NCBI RefSeq assembly: GCF_008000895.1
Contig: NZ_CP042823.1
Coordinates: 5,788,501-5,852,500, forward strand
Length of the DNA: 64,000 nucleotides
Source: Methylobacterium sp. WL1
GTDB taxonomy: Bacteria; Pseudomonadota; Alphaproteobacteria; Rhizobiales; Beijerinckiaceae
Reading direction: 5' to 3'
Part shown: positions 38,284 to 47,601 of the stretch, piece after piece
Numbering within the stretch: position 1 is the stretch's first letter
How the letters are laid out: every line of letters begins with the position of its first letter
Made by a program: the position numbers and the translations under genes
The notes under the pieces: model-generated
Database searches by the model: none
What the model was told of the DNA's origin: nothing
The model's input: only the letters and a program-made list of their open reading frames with translations

Positions 38284-39885
38284 ATGCGGTTATTGACATC
38301 TCTTCTGCTGGGCTCGCCCTCCGTGCTCGCGCTAGCCGGGGGAGCCAACGCGGCCGACCGTCCGGTCGGGACGGCGGCGCCGATCGCGTATGTCCGGGTC
38401 TGCTCGGCCTACGGCGCCGGCTTCTTCTTCATCCCGGGCGCCGACACCTGCCTGCGCATCTCCGGCCGCGCCCGGTTCGAGGGCGGCTACATCACCAGCT
38501 ATACCCGGCAGGCCGGCTCCAACGGCGGCGACACGTCGGGCTATCGCGGGCTGCTGCGCTTCAACCTCGATGCCCGCACCCAGACCGCCTACGGCACCCT
38601 GCGCGCCTTCGTGCGCCTCGAGGCCGGCAGCCGGTCCGGTGCGGCCGGCGTGGGCCGATCCGGCACCCAGGAGCGCATCGGCTCGGCCTACGTCGCCACC
38701 GGCGTCGATCAGGCCGGGCGCGTCCAGCAGGTCGTGAACGTCGACAAGGCGTTCATCCAGTTCGCCGGGCTCACGGCCGGTCGCGCCTCCTCGTTCTTCG
38801 ACTTCTATGCCCACGATTTCGAGCTGTCGGGCAGTACCGCCGGCTCGGATGTCGCCTCGACCAACCTGCTCGCCTACACGGCGACCCTCGGCAACGGCCT
38901 GTCGGCGACCCTCTCGGTGGAAGACCCGGTCTTCCGCCGCACGCCGATCTTCGCGCCCTCGGGGGGCGCCACTCCGGTCAGCCCGGTGTTCGTCGGCTAT
39001 ACACGCGGCGCCCCGTCGAGCTTCGCCGCCATCGACAGCATCCAGCGCGAGCGGCTGCCGGATTTCGTCGGCGTCCTGCGCCTCGACCAAGCCTGGGGCT
39101 CCGCACAGCTCTCGGCCGCCACCCATGAGCTGAACGTCGGCAACGTCGGGCTCGGCACCGGTTCGAACGCCGCCGTCGCGCACACCAACAGCGTCCAAGG
39201 CTGGGCGGTGCAGGGCGGCGTGAAAGTGAACACGCCGTTCGTCGCGCCGGGCGACGCCCTGTACCTGCAGGGGGCCTACGGCGACGGCGCACAATTCTAC
39301 ACGGGCTATTCCGCGTTCAGCGGTTCCGCCGGACAGAGCCCGGCGACGATCCAGGGCCAGACATTCCAGCAATTCTTCTCGGACGCCACGATCGACCCGT
39401 TCACGGGCCGGCTGCAGACCTCGCAGAGCTTCACCGCGGTGGCGTCGTATCTGCACTACTGGTCGCCGGACTGGCGCTCGGCCGTCTTCGGCTCCTACGG
39501 CGCGCAGGCCTTCTCCCGCGGCGCCCGCCCCGCGCAGGGCGCGGCCTACGGCCTGGTGAGCACCCTCGCCGGCGGCAATCCCTTCGGCACCAACGCGGTC
39601 GGCGTCCCGGGCACGCGGTTTTATCAACTGAGCCAGGCGCTCCGCGACACCGACCAGTTCGTGGCCGGCGCGAGCTTGATCTGGTCGCCGGTGAAGGACC
39701 TCGATGTCGGCGTCGAGGGCTACTACACGCAGATCGGCCTGAAGAGCGGCCGGGCGATCGATCTCGACAAGAGCCCCGGCGCCTACGGTGCCATCGCTCA
39801 GATCAACGCCGGCAGTTTCGTCCCCCGCACGACGACCCAGGATTCGGTCTCGCAGATCCGCCTGCGGGTCCAACGCGACTTCTGA
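38284..39885 (+). CDS. Porin 3 (Porin_2/Omp2 family)
   Basis: A 533-residue paralog. Its signal peptide (RLLTSLLLGSPSVLALAGG) is more divergent than those of porins 1 and 2, and the mature start is DRPVGTAAPIAYVRVCSAYG. The two conserved Cys and the C-terminal QRDF are kept. ATG 38284 is used, though a TTG at 38272 is possible. Barrel sequence is close to porin 2 over most of its length. Confidence 0.92.
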   Translation: MRLLTSLLLGSPSVLALAGGANAADRPVGTAAPIAYVRVCSAYGAGFFFIPGADTCLRISGRARFEGGYITSYTRQAGSNGGDTSGYRGLLRFNLDARTQTAYGTLRAFVRLEAGSRSGAAGVGRSGTQERIGSAYVATGVDQAGRVQQVVNVDKAFIQFAGLTAGRASSFFDFYAHDFELSGSTAGSDVASTNLLAYTATLGNGLSATLSVEDPVFRRTPIFAPSGGATPVSPVFVGYTRGAPSSFAAIDSIQRERLPDFVGVLRLDQAWGSAQLSAATHELNVGNVGLGTGSNAAVAHTNSVQGWAVQGGVKVNTPFVAPGDALYLQGAYGDGAQFYTGYSAFSGSAGQSPATIQGQTFQQFFSDATIDPFTGRLQTSQSFTAVASYLHYWSPDWRSAVFGSYGAQAFSRGARPAQGAAYGLVSTLAGGNPFGTNAVGVPGTRFYQLSQALRDTDQFVAGASLIWSPVKDLDVGVEGYYTQIGLKSGRAIDLDKSPGAYGAIAQINAGSFVPRTTTQDSVSQIRLRVQRDF

Positions 39886-39911
39886 GCCCGTATCGCGGCG
39901 CCGCGGCATCC

Positions 39912-39936
39912 GAGGCCCGGCCCTGCACCGGGCCTC
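39912..39936 (+). terminator. Hairpin after porin 3
   Basis: GAGGCCCGG-CCCTGCA-CCGGGCCTC is followed by CTTGG, so the T tract is weak. It starts 27 nt after the stop. Confidence 0.5.
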
Positions 39937-40016
39937 CTTGGTTTCGCGAATCGCGGCGGGAGGTTCCCCGGCACCGGACTGAGCGGTGGCGCTCGAGGGC
40001 CTCGCGATTCGTCGAT

Positions 40017-40038
40017 GAGGACCGGCGCGCCGGTCCTC
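40017..40038. repeat. Perfect 22-bp palindrome downstream of porin 3
   Basis: GAGGACCGGCG followed directly by its reverse complement. It is GC-rich and has no T tract. Its role is unclear; it may be a hairpin or protein-binding site. Confidence 0.6.
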
Positions 40039-40279
40039 GGTCAGGATGGCGGCTCGATCGCCGCCGATCACGACGCGGTTGGCGCAAGCGCGCCACCTGT
40101 GTGGGCCGGTGCACCGCCCCTTCGGCAAGACGGCCGCATCGCCAAGCCATTCGTCATGATTAATGATCGATCGCATCTTGCTCGACCAAATGAATTGACA
40201 GCACAGCTAGTTGGTTTGACTGCCAATATCTTCCAATTATTATTGATATCATAGTGGATTGAAAAGTTGCCCGCATTAA

Positions 40280-40295
40280 GTTGCAGATCAGCAAC
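40280..40295. promoter_or_regulatory. Inverted repeat GTTGC-AGATCA-GCAAC upstream of porin 4
   Basis: Arms of 5 bp with a 6-bp spacer, about 198 nt before the porin 4 ATG. It resembles the palindrome before porin 1 in arm sequence and distance. Confidence 0.4.
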
Positions 40296-40492
40296 AAGAT
40301 CATAAATGCTATGACGACTCATTGAATCGCTGTTGCTTGCTAAAGATCGGGATCCCAGGATCGTCCGAGACAGAAGTGATGCGCGAAAAACGGTGCGTCG
40401 CTCTTCTACAAATAAAAAAATCTAAGAAAAATCTGCGTCTGCAGAAAACGGGAAGCGTTGCCGTCTTCGGCTTCAAACTTCTGGGGGTCTTG

Positions 40493-42085
40493 ATGACTTT
40501 ATTGAACCGTTTCTTGCTCGGATCCGCGACCGCGTTCGTCGCAGTTGGTTCCGCCCACGCTGCCGACCTTCCGATCAAGAAGGCGGCGCCGATCGAGTAC
40601 GTCCGCGTCTGCTCCGCCTTCGGGGCCGGCTTCTTCTACATCGCTGACACCGACACCTGCCTGCGCATCTCGGGCCGCGCCCGGTTCGAGGGTGCGTACC
40701 AGACCTCGTCCAGCCGCCAGCCGGGCGCTGTCGGCGAGACGTCGGGCTATCGCGGGTTGGCGCGCTTCAACCTGGATGCCCGCACCCAGACGGCCTACGG
40801 CGCCCTGCGCGCCTTCGTGCGCCTGGATGCCGCCTCCCGCACGGGCGTCATCCATTCCGGCACCATGCTGCGCATCGGCCAGGCCTACGGCGCCACCGGT
40901 GTCGACGAGCGGGGCCAGGCGCAGCAATACGTGAACGTCGACAAGGCGTTCATCCAGTTCGCCGGCCTCACCGCCGGTCGCGCGTCGTCGTTCTACGACT
41001 TCTACGCCCACGATTTCGAGATGTACGGCGCGACGTCCGGCTCCGACAATTCCTCGACCAACCTGCTCGCCTACACGGCCACCTTGAGCAACGGCGTCAC
41101 GGCGACCCTGTCGGTGGAAGACCCGGTCTTCACCCGCTCTCCGGTCTTCTCACCGACTGCGACCGCGGTCGCGCCCGTCTTCGTCGGCTACACCGGCGGC
41201 CGGCCGTCGCGCTACGGCAACGTCGACGCCGTCCAGCGCTCGCGGCTGCCCGATTTCGTCGGCGCCCTGCGGGTCGATCAGGCCTGGGGCTCCGCCCAGA
41301 TCTCGGCCGCCACGCACGAGATCAACGTCGGCAACCTCAGCACCAACCCGGCCGCGGGAGCGGGCGGCGTTCTCACCGGGATCCGGCATGCCAATTCGGT
41401 CCAGGGTTGGGGCGTGCAGGGCGGCGTGAAGATCAACCTGCCGGCGATTGCCCCGGGGGATACCCTCTACCTGCAGGGGGCCTACGCCAACGGCGCACAG
41501 AGCTATGCCGGCTATTGCATGGTCGCCGGCTGCTACGCGCAGTCCAACACCGGCTTCGATACGCAGAAGTTCGAGCAGTACTTCGCCGACGCGTCGGTCA
41601 ACCCGTTCACCGGCCAGCTCCAGACTTCGACCAGCTTCTCGGCGGTGGCGTCGTACCTGCACTACTGGTCGCCGGAATGGCGCTCGGCCCTCTTCGGCTC
41701 ATACGGCGAGCAGGATTTCTCGGCCAGTGCCCGCCTGGCCCAGGGCGCCCTGTTCAGCCTGGTGAACCCGAGCGGCAACAGCTTCGGGACCAATGGCGTC
41801 GGCGTCCCCGGCACCCGGTTCTACCAGCTGAGCCAAGCCCTGCGGGACACTTACCAGTACGTGGTCGGCGGCAGCCTGATCTGGTCGCCGGTGCTCGATC
41901 TCGATATCGGTGTCGAGGCCTTCTACACCCAGATGGGTGTCAGGAACGGCCGCGTGATCGACCTCGACAAGGGCCCGGGTGCCTACGCGAACGTCGCCGC
42001 CATCAACGCCGGCACGTTCGTGCCGCGCACCGCGACGCAGGATTCGATGACGCACGTCCGCTTCCGCGTGCAGCGCGACTTCTGA
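40493..42085 (+). CDS. Porin 4 (Porin_2/Omp2 family), with an extra loop Cys pair
   Basis: A 530-residue paralog. The mature start IKKAAPIEYVRVCSAFGAGF is like porin 2, and the end RVQRDF is kept. It differs in having two extra Cys close together in a surface-loop region (GYCMVAGCYAQ), where the other three have no Cys. ATG 40493 has a GGGGG tract about 5 nt upstream. It is the last of the array. A weak hairpin follows at 42096-42123. Confidence 0.93.
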   Translation: MTLLNRFLLGSATAFVAVGSAHAADLPIKKAAPIEYVRVCSAFGAGFFYIADTDTCLRISGRARFEGAYQTSSSRQPGAVGETSGYRGLARFNLDARTQTAYGALRAFVRLDAASRTGVIHSGTMLRIGQAYGATGVDERGQAQQYVNVDKAFIQFAGLTAGRASSFYDFYAHDFEMYGATSGSDNSSTNLLAYTATLSNGVTATLSVEDPVFTRSPVFSPTATAVAPVFVGYTGGRPSRYGNVDAVQRSRLPDFVGALRVDQAWGSAQISAATHEINVGNLSTNPAAGAGGVLTGIRHANSVQGWGVQGGVKINLPAIAPGDTLYLQGAYANGAQSYAGYCMVAGCYAQSNTGFDTQKFEQYFADASVNPFTGQLQTSTSFSAVASYLHYWSPEWRSALFGSYGEQDFSASARLAQGALFSLVNPSGNSFGTNGVGVPGTRFYQLSQALRDTYQYVVGGSLIWSPVLDLDIGVEAFYTQMGVRNGRVIDLDKGPGAYANVAAINAGTFVPRTATQDSMTHVRFRVQRDF

Positions 42086-42095
42086 TCCGATCAGC

Positions 42096-42123
42096 CGGCG
42101 CCGGGCATCCAACCCCGGCGCCG
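42096..42123 (+). terminator. GC-rich hairpin after porin 4
   Basis: CGGCGCCGGG and CCCCGGCGCCG arms. No T tract follows, so termination here is uncertain. Confidence 0.4.
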
Positions 42124-42357
42124 TTCACGATCGTCTGTCCATGCGACGACTGAAGGTGCCGGCTTAATCCCTGACTCCAATACAGGCAGCGCGCTTTGTC
42201 CCGCGGTTCGCGTTGCCGCCCTGTGCGGGCGCTGATACGCCGGATCCGACTTTATCTCCGCCGACCGGGCGGCCCAGGTCGCGACCGTCGGGGCGATCGG
42301 GGCCGCACAGCGAAGGCCGGAAGGGCCCGCGCGTGGTCGGAAGTCCGGAGGAAGCCG

Positions 42358-43728
42358 ATGACCAGTAGCGCCTCGACGAGTCCCGTGCCGACGCCGCTCA
42401 ACGAGCGCCGCGCAGCACGGTTCTGGCCCGAGGGCTGGTGGCGCCTGGTCGACATGAAGATCGGCATCATTCCACTGCCGCTCTACGTCATCGTGGCGAT
42501 CCTGCTGGTGGTCCTGGTCCAGGAGGGCGAGGTCAAGCCGGACGGGCCGACCATGATCGCCGTCCTGGTGATGGGCGGCTTCACCTGCGCCGAGATCGGC
42601 AAGCGCATCCCCATCCTGCGCAACATCGGCGCGGGCGCGATCTTCGCGACCTTCATCCCGTCGGCGCTCGTCTACTACAAGCTGGTGCCGCCCCAGATGG
42701 AGAAGGCGATCTTCGATTTCACGAAGTTCACCAACTTCCTCTACATCTACATCGCCACGATCATCGTCGGCTCGATCCTGGGCATGGATCGCGACGTCCT
42801 GATCAAGGGCTTCCTCAAGATCTTCGCACCCCTCGCGGTGGGCTCGGTGGCGGCCGCCATCGTCGGCACCCTGGTCGGCACCGCGCTCGGGCTCGGCCCC
42901 TACAAGACCTTCTTCTTCATCGTCGTGCCGATCATGGCCGGCGGCGTCGGCGAGGGCGCGATCCCGCTCTCCATCGGCTACGCGGCGATCCTGGGCCAGC
43001 AGCAGGGCGTCGTGTTCGCCCAGGTGCTGCCGCCGGTGATGCTCGGCTCGCTCACCGCGATCATCTTCGCTGGCACCCTCAACTATGTCGGCAAGCGCTA
43101 TCCCCACCTCACCGGCGAGGGCCGGCTCCAGCCGGGCGCGGAGGGCATGGAATCCAGCGACGCCCAGGCCCGCTCCGAGGCGGCCCGCGGCCAGATCGAC
43201 GCTGCCACGATCGGCGCGGCCGGGCTCACGGCCATCACCCTCTACCTGCTCGGGGTCGTAGCCCACCACCTCGTCGGCCTGCCGGCGCCGGTGGCGATGC
43301 TGTTCCTGGCGGTGTTCGCCAAGCTCGGCAGCGCCGTGTCGCCCCATCTCCAGGCTGGCGGCTTCGTGGTGTACAAGTTCGTGCAGGTCTCGATGACCTA
43401 CCCGCTGCTCTTCGCCATCGGGGTGGCGCTGACCCCGTGGAACGAGCTGATGGCGGCGTTCACCCTGGTGAACCTGATCACCATCGTGTCGACGGTGTCC
43501 ACGCTGATGGTCACCGGCTTCTTCGTCGGCCGCGCCCTCGGGATGTACCCGATCGAGACCGCGATCGTGAACGCCTGCCACAGCGGCCAGGGCGGCACCG
43601 GCGACGTGGCGATCCTCACGGCGGCCAACCGCATGGCGCTGATGCCGTTCGCCCAGATCGCCACCCGGATCGGCGGCGCCCTGACCGTCACCGGGACGAT
43701 CATCGCGATGAAATGGATCGGCGCGTGA
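42358..43728 (+). CDS. 2-hydroxycarboxylate transporter family (CitS/CimH-like) symporter
   Basis: A 456-residue membrane carrier of the 2HCT family, which moves citrate, malate or lactate with Na+ or H+. Family hallmarks are the two GGxG-type re-entrant loops, IMAGGVGEGAIPLSIGY and CHSGQGGTGDVAILTAANRM. About ten membrane helices are visible. GGAGG lies about 8 nt before ATG 42358. It is 24 bp before the TcuC-like gene in the same orientation, so one operon is likely. The exact substrate is not set. Confidence 0.9.
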   Translation: MTSSASTSPVPTPLNERRAARFWPEGWWRLVDMKIGIIPLPLYVIVAILLVVLVQEGEVKPDGPTMIAVLVMGGFTCAEIGKRIPILRNIGAGAIFATFIPSALVYYKLVPPQMEKAIFDFTKFTNFLYIYIATIIVGSILGMDRDVLIKGFLKIFAPLAVGSVAAAIVGTLVGTALGLGPYKTFFFIVVPIMAGGVGEGAIPLSIGYAAILGQQQGVVFAQVLPPVMLGSLTAIIFAGTLNYVGKRYPHLTGEGRLQPGAEGMESSDAQARSEAARGQIDAATIGAAGLTAITLYLLGVVAHHLVGLPAPVAMLFLAVFAKLGSAVSPHLQAGGFVVYKFVQVSMTYPLLFAIGVALTPWNELMAAFTLVNLITIVSTVSTLMVTGFFVGRALGMYPIETAIVNACHSGQGGTGDVAILTAANRMALMPFAQIATRIGGALTVTGTIIAMKWIGA

Positions 43729-43752
43729 ATCGAGACCGGGGAGCGTTGCATC

Positions 43753-45060
43753 ATGGCCGGTGATCCGGGCGCCGTCGGGGCGAGCCTGCAATCCAGGATC
43801 GGGGCGATCCTCCGCTCGACGAGCGGCAACTTCCTGGAGATGTTCGATTTCTTCCTGTTCGGGTTCTACGCCAGCTCCATCGCGCGGGCGTTCTTCCCCT
43901 CGGGCAACGAGACCACCGAGCTGCTCCTGACCTTCGGGACCTTCTGGCTCGGCGCGCTGATGCGGCCCCTCGGGGCGATCGTGCTCGGCGCCTACATCGA
44001 CCGGATCGGACGCCGGAAGGGCCTGATCGTCACCCTGGCGATCATGGCGAGCGGCACGGTGCTGATCGCCTTCTGCCCGAGCTACGGGACCATCGGCATC
44101 GCCGCGCCCCTGATCGTGCTGGCCGGCCGCCTGCTGCAGGGCTTCTCCGCCGGCGTCGAGATCGGCGGCGTCTCGATCTACCTGTTCGAGATCGCCACGC
44201 CCGGGCGGAAGGGCTTCTACACGTCGTTCCAGTCGGCGAGCCAGCAGGTGGCGATCATGTTCGCGGCCGTGATCGGCTACGGGCTGAACGCCTACCTGAC
44301 CAAGCAGCAGATCGGCGATTTCGGCTGGCGCATCCCGTTCTTCATCGGCTGCCTGATCGTGCCGTTCATCTTCTTCATCCGGCGCTCCCTGCAGGAGACC
44401 CAGGAATTCGCCCAGCGGACCCACCATCCGAGCACGCGCGAGATCCTCACCACGGTCGCCGCCAACTGGCGGATCGTGCTGCTCGGCATGATGCTCTCCA
44501 CCATGACCACGGTGACCTTCTACATGATCACCGTGTACACGCCGACCTTCGGCAAGACCGTCCTCAAGCTCACCGAGACCGACAGCCTCACCGTCACCCT
44601 GTGCGTGGCGATCACCAATTTCATCTGGCTGCCGGTGGGCGGCGCGCTGTCGGACGCGATCGGGCGTAAGCCCGTGCTGCTCACCATCTCGGTCCTGTCG
44701 CTGCTGACCACCTATCCGGCGCTGCACTGGCTGGTGGCCGATCCGACCTTCGCCAAGATGCTCGGCGTCGAATTGTGGTTCTCGTTCTTCTTCGGCGTCT
44801 ACAACGGCGCGATGATCGTCTCGCTGTCCGAGGTCGTGCCGGCGCATGTGCGGGCCAGCGGCTTCTCCCTGGCCTACAGCCTCGCCACGGCCCTGTTCGG
44901 CACCGCCACCCCGATGGTCTCGACCTACCTGATCGAGCAGACCGGCGATCGGGCGGCCCCGAGCTACTGGCTGATGGCGGCGGCCGCCTGCGGGATCGTC
45001 GCCACGCTCAGCCTGTTCCGGGGCGGCAAGCGGGAAGCCAGGATCCCCGCCCACGCCTGA
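43753..45060 (+). CDS. MHS-type MFS transporter, TcuC/CitA-like
   Basis: A 435-residue MFS carrier of the metabolite:H+ symporter group. Hallmarks are the first-loop [38 protein letters not shown], and the later [13 protein letters not shown]. It resembles citrate and tricarballylate symporters (CitA, TcuC). It follows the 2HCT transporter and lies beside a TcuA-like dehydrogenase, so a tri- or dicarboxylate substrate is likely. The gene ends 10 bp before the convergent GntR gene. Confidence 0.85.
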   Translation: MAGDPGAVGASLQSRIGAILRSTSGNFLEMFDFFLFGFYASSIARAFFPSGNETTELLLTFGTFWLGALMRPLGAIVLGAYIDRIGRRKGLIVTLAIMASGTVLIAFCPSYGTIGIAAPLIVLAGRLLQGFSAGVEIGGVSIYLFEIATPGRKGFYTSFQSASQQVAIMFAAVIGYGLNAYLTKQQIGDFGWRIPFFIGCLIVPFIFFIRRSLQETQEFAQRTHHPSTREILTTVAANWRIVLLGMMLSTMTTVTFYMITVYTPTFGKTVLKLTETDSLTVTLCVAITNFIWLPVGGALSDAIGRKPVLLTISVLSLLTTYPALHWLVADPTFAKMLGVELWFSFFFGVYNGAMIVSLSEVVPAHVRASGFSLAYSLATALFGTATPMVSTYLIEQTGDRAAPSYWLMAAAACGIVATLSLFRGGKREARIPAHA

Positions 45061-45070
45061 CGCGGTGGGA

Positions 45071-45724
45071 TCAGGTCGCCTGCCAGATCCGGATCCGCGT
45101 CTTGAAGGCGGCGCGGATATGGGCCCGCGCCGCCGCCTCGGCGCCGTCGCCGTCATGGGCGCGGATCGCCGCGACGATCGCGGCGTGCTCGTCGAGCGAT
45201 TCGAGCGCGCGTTCCGGGGCGGCGAGCGTCGTCGCGCCCGGCAGCAGCACCAGCGACAGGCGCATCGTCTCCAGGGTGTGCTGCAGGAAGCGGTTGCGCG
45301 CGGCGGCGTGGATCTGTCGATGGAACAGGCGGTTGGTTCGCGCCAGCGCCGCCCCGTCGCCGGCCAGCGCCCGGTCCCGGGCAATCATCTCTTCCAGAAG
45401 CTCGGTCTCGACCGCGCTGGCATGGATCGCGGCGAGCCTGGCCGCGGTTCCCTCCAGCACCTCGCGCATGTCGTAGAGTTCGCTGACCTGCCCGTAATCG
45501 AGCTGCGCCACGCTGGCACCGCGGTGCGGCTCGTGGGCGACGAGGCCCTGCGCTTCCAGCCGGCCCAACGCCTCGCGCACCGGCGTGCGGCTGATCGCGA
45601 AACGCTCCGCCAGCTCGGCCTCGCGCAGGCGGCTGCCGGGGGCGAGCTCGCCCTCCTCGATCGCCTGCAGCAGCCGCTCGTAGGCGGCGGCACCGTTGGA
45701 GCGCTCAGACTCGCTCGCCTTCAT
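45071..45724 (-). CDS. GntR-family (FCD/FadR-type) transcriptional regulator
   Basis: A 217-residue regulator with an N-terminal GntR winged helix (YERLLQAIEEGELAPGSRLREAELAERFAISRTPVREAL, read here by its core SRLREAELAERFAISRTPVR) and a C-terminal FCD helical domain (about 80-215) that binds ligands and often a metal. ATG 45724 has GAGGAG about 9 nt upstream; ATG 45751 is possible. It is divergent from the TcuA-like gene, and an imperfect palindrome in between is a likely operator. In Salmonella the tcu regulator is LysR-type, so this differs. Confidence 0.88.
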   Translation of the reverse strand: MKASESERSNGAAAYERLLQAIEEGELAPGSRLREAELAERFAISRTPVREALGRLEAQGLVAHEPHRGASVAQLDYGQVSELYDMREVLEGTAARLAAIHASAVETELLEEMIARDRALAGDGAALARTNRLFHRQIHAAARNRFLQHTLETMRLSLVLLPGATTLAAPERALESLDEHAAIVAAIRAHDGDGAEAAARAHIRAAFKTRIRIWQAT

Positions 45725-45788
45725 GGCCGGGCTCTCCTCGGCCGTGGCCATAGCGCGAAACGATGGCCGCAGGAACGCTTGCTCCGCA

Positions 45789-45806
45789 TTGCATGCAAGC
45801 GTATAC
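45789..45806. promoter_or_regulatory. Candidate operator between gntR-type and tcuA-like genes
   Basis: Contains the perfect 10-bp palindrome TTGCATGCAA (45789-45798) and GTATAC (45801-45806). It lies 37-54 nt before the TcuA-like ATG and just upstream of the GntR gene, a usual place for FadR-type autoregulation. Confidence 0.4.
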
Positions 45807-45842
45807 AATAATGGAAGCGCGGTTCGGATGACGGAGGCGGCG

Positions 45843-47339
45843 ATGCAGGATCGGCAGGCGGGACCCTTTGATATCGTGGTGGTTGGCTCCGGCAACGCCG
45901 CCATGAGCGCGGGCCTCGCCGCCCTGGAGCGCGGCGCCTCGGTGCTGATGATCGAGAAGGCGGAGCCGGATCTGGCCGGCGGCAACACCGCCTACACCGC
46001 CGGCGCCATGCGGTTCGTCTACCAGGGCAACGACGACCTGATCCCGCTGCTCGCCGACCCGGACGACCAGCGCCTGCCGCGGACCGATTTCGGCGCCTAC
46101 ACGGCGCAGACCTTCGAGACCGACCTCCTCGGCTTCAACGACGGCAGGCCGCTGTCGCGCGAGCAGCGCATCCTGATCGACGAGAGCGGCGCGGCCCTGC
46201 GCTGGCTCTCGACGCAAGGCGTGAAGTTCGAGCCGATCTACGCCCGGCAATCCTTCGAGAAGGACGGCCGCTTCGTGTTCTGGGGCGGCCTGACGCTCGC
46301 GACCCACGACGAGGGGTTCGGTCTCGCCCGTGCGGAGCTTGAGGCCTTCACGAAGGCCGGCGGCGAGATCCGCTACGGCTGCCCGGCCACCGGGCTGATC
46401 GTCGAGGCGGGCCGCGTCGTCGGCGTGGAGACGCCGCAGGGCGCGTTCCGGGCCGGGGCGGTGATCCTGGCCTGCGGCGGCTTCGAATCGAACCCCGCGC
46501 TGCGGACCCGGTTCATCGGCGCGGGCTGGGACAAGGCCCGGGTGCGCGGCACGCCGCACAACCGCGGCGACGGGCTGGAGATGGCGCTCGCGCTCGGCGC
46601 CAAGCCGCACGGCTTCTACGGCGGCTGCCACGCCACCCCGATGGACCTGCACACGCCCGATTACGGCAACCTCGACCTGCCGCACGGCGAGCGCAAGCAC
46701 TACCGCAAGATCTGCTACTTCCTGGGCCTCATGCTGAATGCCGCCGGGCAGCGGTTCGTCGACGAGGGCAAGAACTTCCGCAACTACACCTACGCCCAGT
46801 TCGGCCGCTCGATCATGGAGCAGCCCGGGCACGTCGCCTGGCAGATCTTCGACGCCAAGGTCGATCACCTGCTCTACAGCGAGTACCGGTTCCACGACGC
46901 CCACTTCGTCGAGGCCGACACGCTCGACGGGCTGCTCGACAGGCTCGACGGCATCGACCGCGCGGCGGCCCGGCGCACCATCGCGGATTTCAACGCCGCC
47001 GTGGACGATGCCGTGCCGTTCGACCCCACCGTTAAGGACGGCCGCGGCACCAAGGGGCTGCCCCTGCCGAAGTCGAACTGGGCGCAGGCGATCGAGACCG
47101 GGCCGTTCAAGGCCTACCCGGTTACGGGCGGCATCACCTTCACGTATGGCGGCGTCGAGGTCGGGGAGGGTGGCGGCGTCCGGCGCGAGGACGGCAGCGA
47201 GATCCCCGGTCTCTACGCCTGCGGCGAGATGGTCGGCGGCGTGTTCTTCAACGGCTATCCCGGCGGCTCGGGCCTGACCTCCGGCGTGGTCTTCGGGCGG
47301 CGGGCCGGCTACGGCGCCGCGGAGGCCGTGCGGGGTTAG
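45843..47339 (+). CDS. TcuA-like FAD-dependent tricarballylate dehydrogenase
   Basis: A 498-residue flavoprotein of the fumarate reductase/succinate dehydrogenase type. The dinucleotide fold is IVVVGSGNAAMSAGLAALERG, with GGNTAYTAGAMRFVY typical of TcuA/CobZ-type dehydrogenases. The substrate region has HGERKHYRKICYF and the C-terminal GEMVGGVFFNGYPGGSGLTSG closes the FAD site. TcuA oxidises tricarballylate to cis-aconitate. The partner TcuB electron-transfer gene was not found next to it. ATG 45843 has GGAGG about 5 nt upstream. Confidence 0.82.
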   Translation: MQDRQAGPFDIVVVGSGNAAMSAGLAALERGASVLMIEKAEPDLAGGNTAYTAGAMRFVYQGNDDLIPLLADPDDQRLPRTDFGAYTAQTFETDLLGFNDGRPLSREQRILIDESGAALRWLSTQGVKFEPIYARQSFEKDGRFVFWGGLTLATHDEGFGLARAELEAFTKAGGEIRYGCPATGLIVEAGRVVGVETPQGAFRAGAVILACGGFESNPALRTRFIGAGWDKARVRGTPHNRGDGLEMALALGAKPHGFYGGCHATPMDLHTPDYGNLDLPHGERKHYRKICYFLGLMLNAAGQRFVDEGKNFRNYTYAQFGRSIMEQPGHVAWQIFDAKVDHLLYSEYRFHDAHFVEADTLDGLLDRLDGIDRAAARRTIADFNAAVDDAVPFDPTVKDGRGTKGLPLPKSNWAQAIETGPFKAYPVTGGITFTYGGVEVGEGGGVRREDGSEIPGLYACGEMVGGVFFNGYPGGSGLTSGVVFGRRAGYGAAEAVRG

Positions 47340-47402
47340 AAGATCCGGTGGTTTCTCGGATCTCTTCGTCAATCGCGGATCCCAAGGCCGCAGGATGAAC
47401 CA

Positions 47403-47446
47403 CCTTGTCATTCCGGGGCGCCGCAGGCGGCCCCGGGATGACAAGG
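47403..47446. repeat. REP-like palindrome between tcuA-like and addB genes
   Basis: CCTTGTCATTCCGGGGC (47403-47419) and GCCCCGGGATGACAAGG (47430-47446), near-perfect arms of 17 bp with one mismatch. The right arm is shared with 14546-14585. Confidence 0.75.
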
Positions 47447-47601
47447 AGGGTGATGGAACGACCCGGGAATTCTGACGCGTCTGAAAGACATCGTATTCCG
47501 GGGTGACTTCGCGCCATCGGCGGGCGGGATACGGGACGGCGCGCGTTCGCCATCGTCGCAAGCACCTGTCCCCATCGAACGCGCGCGCGTAGAAGACGCC
47601 C

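Larger units (their letters stand above)
39937..40492. other. Porin 4 leader region
   Basis: About 555 bp. A perfect 22-bp palindrome lies at 40017-40038. From 40140 the sequence is AT-rich with a GTTGC/GCAAC pair at 40280-40295, about 200 nt before the gene. No other gene was seen. Confidence 0.5.

Noticed and set aside
42091..45384. Minus-strand frame of 1,097 codons
   Set aside because: It mirrors the 2HCT and TcuC-like genes on the plus strand, is rich in Arg, Gly, His and Gln, and shows no domain.
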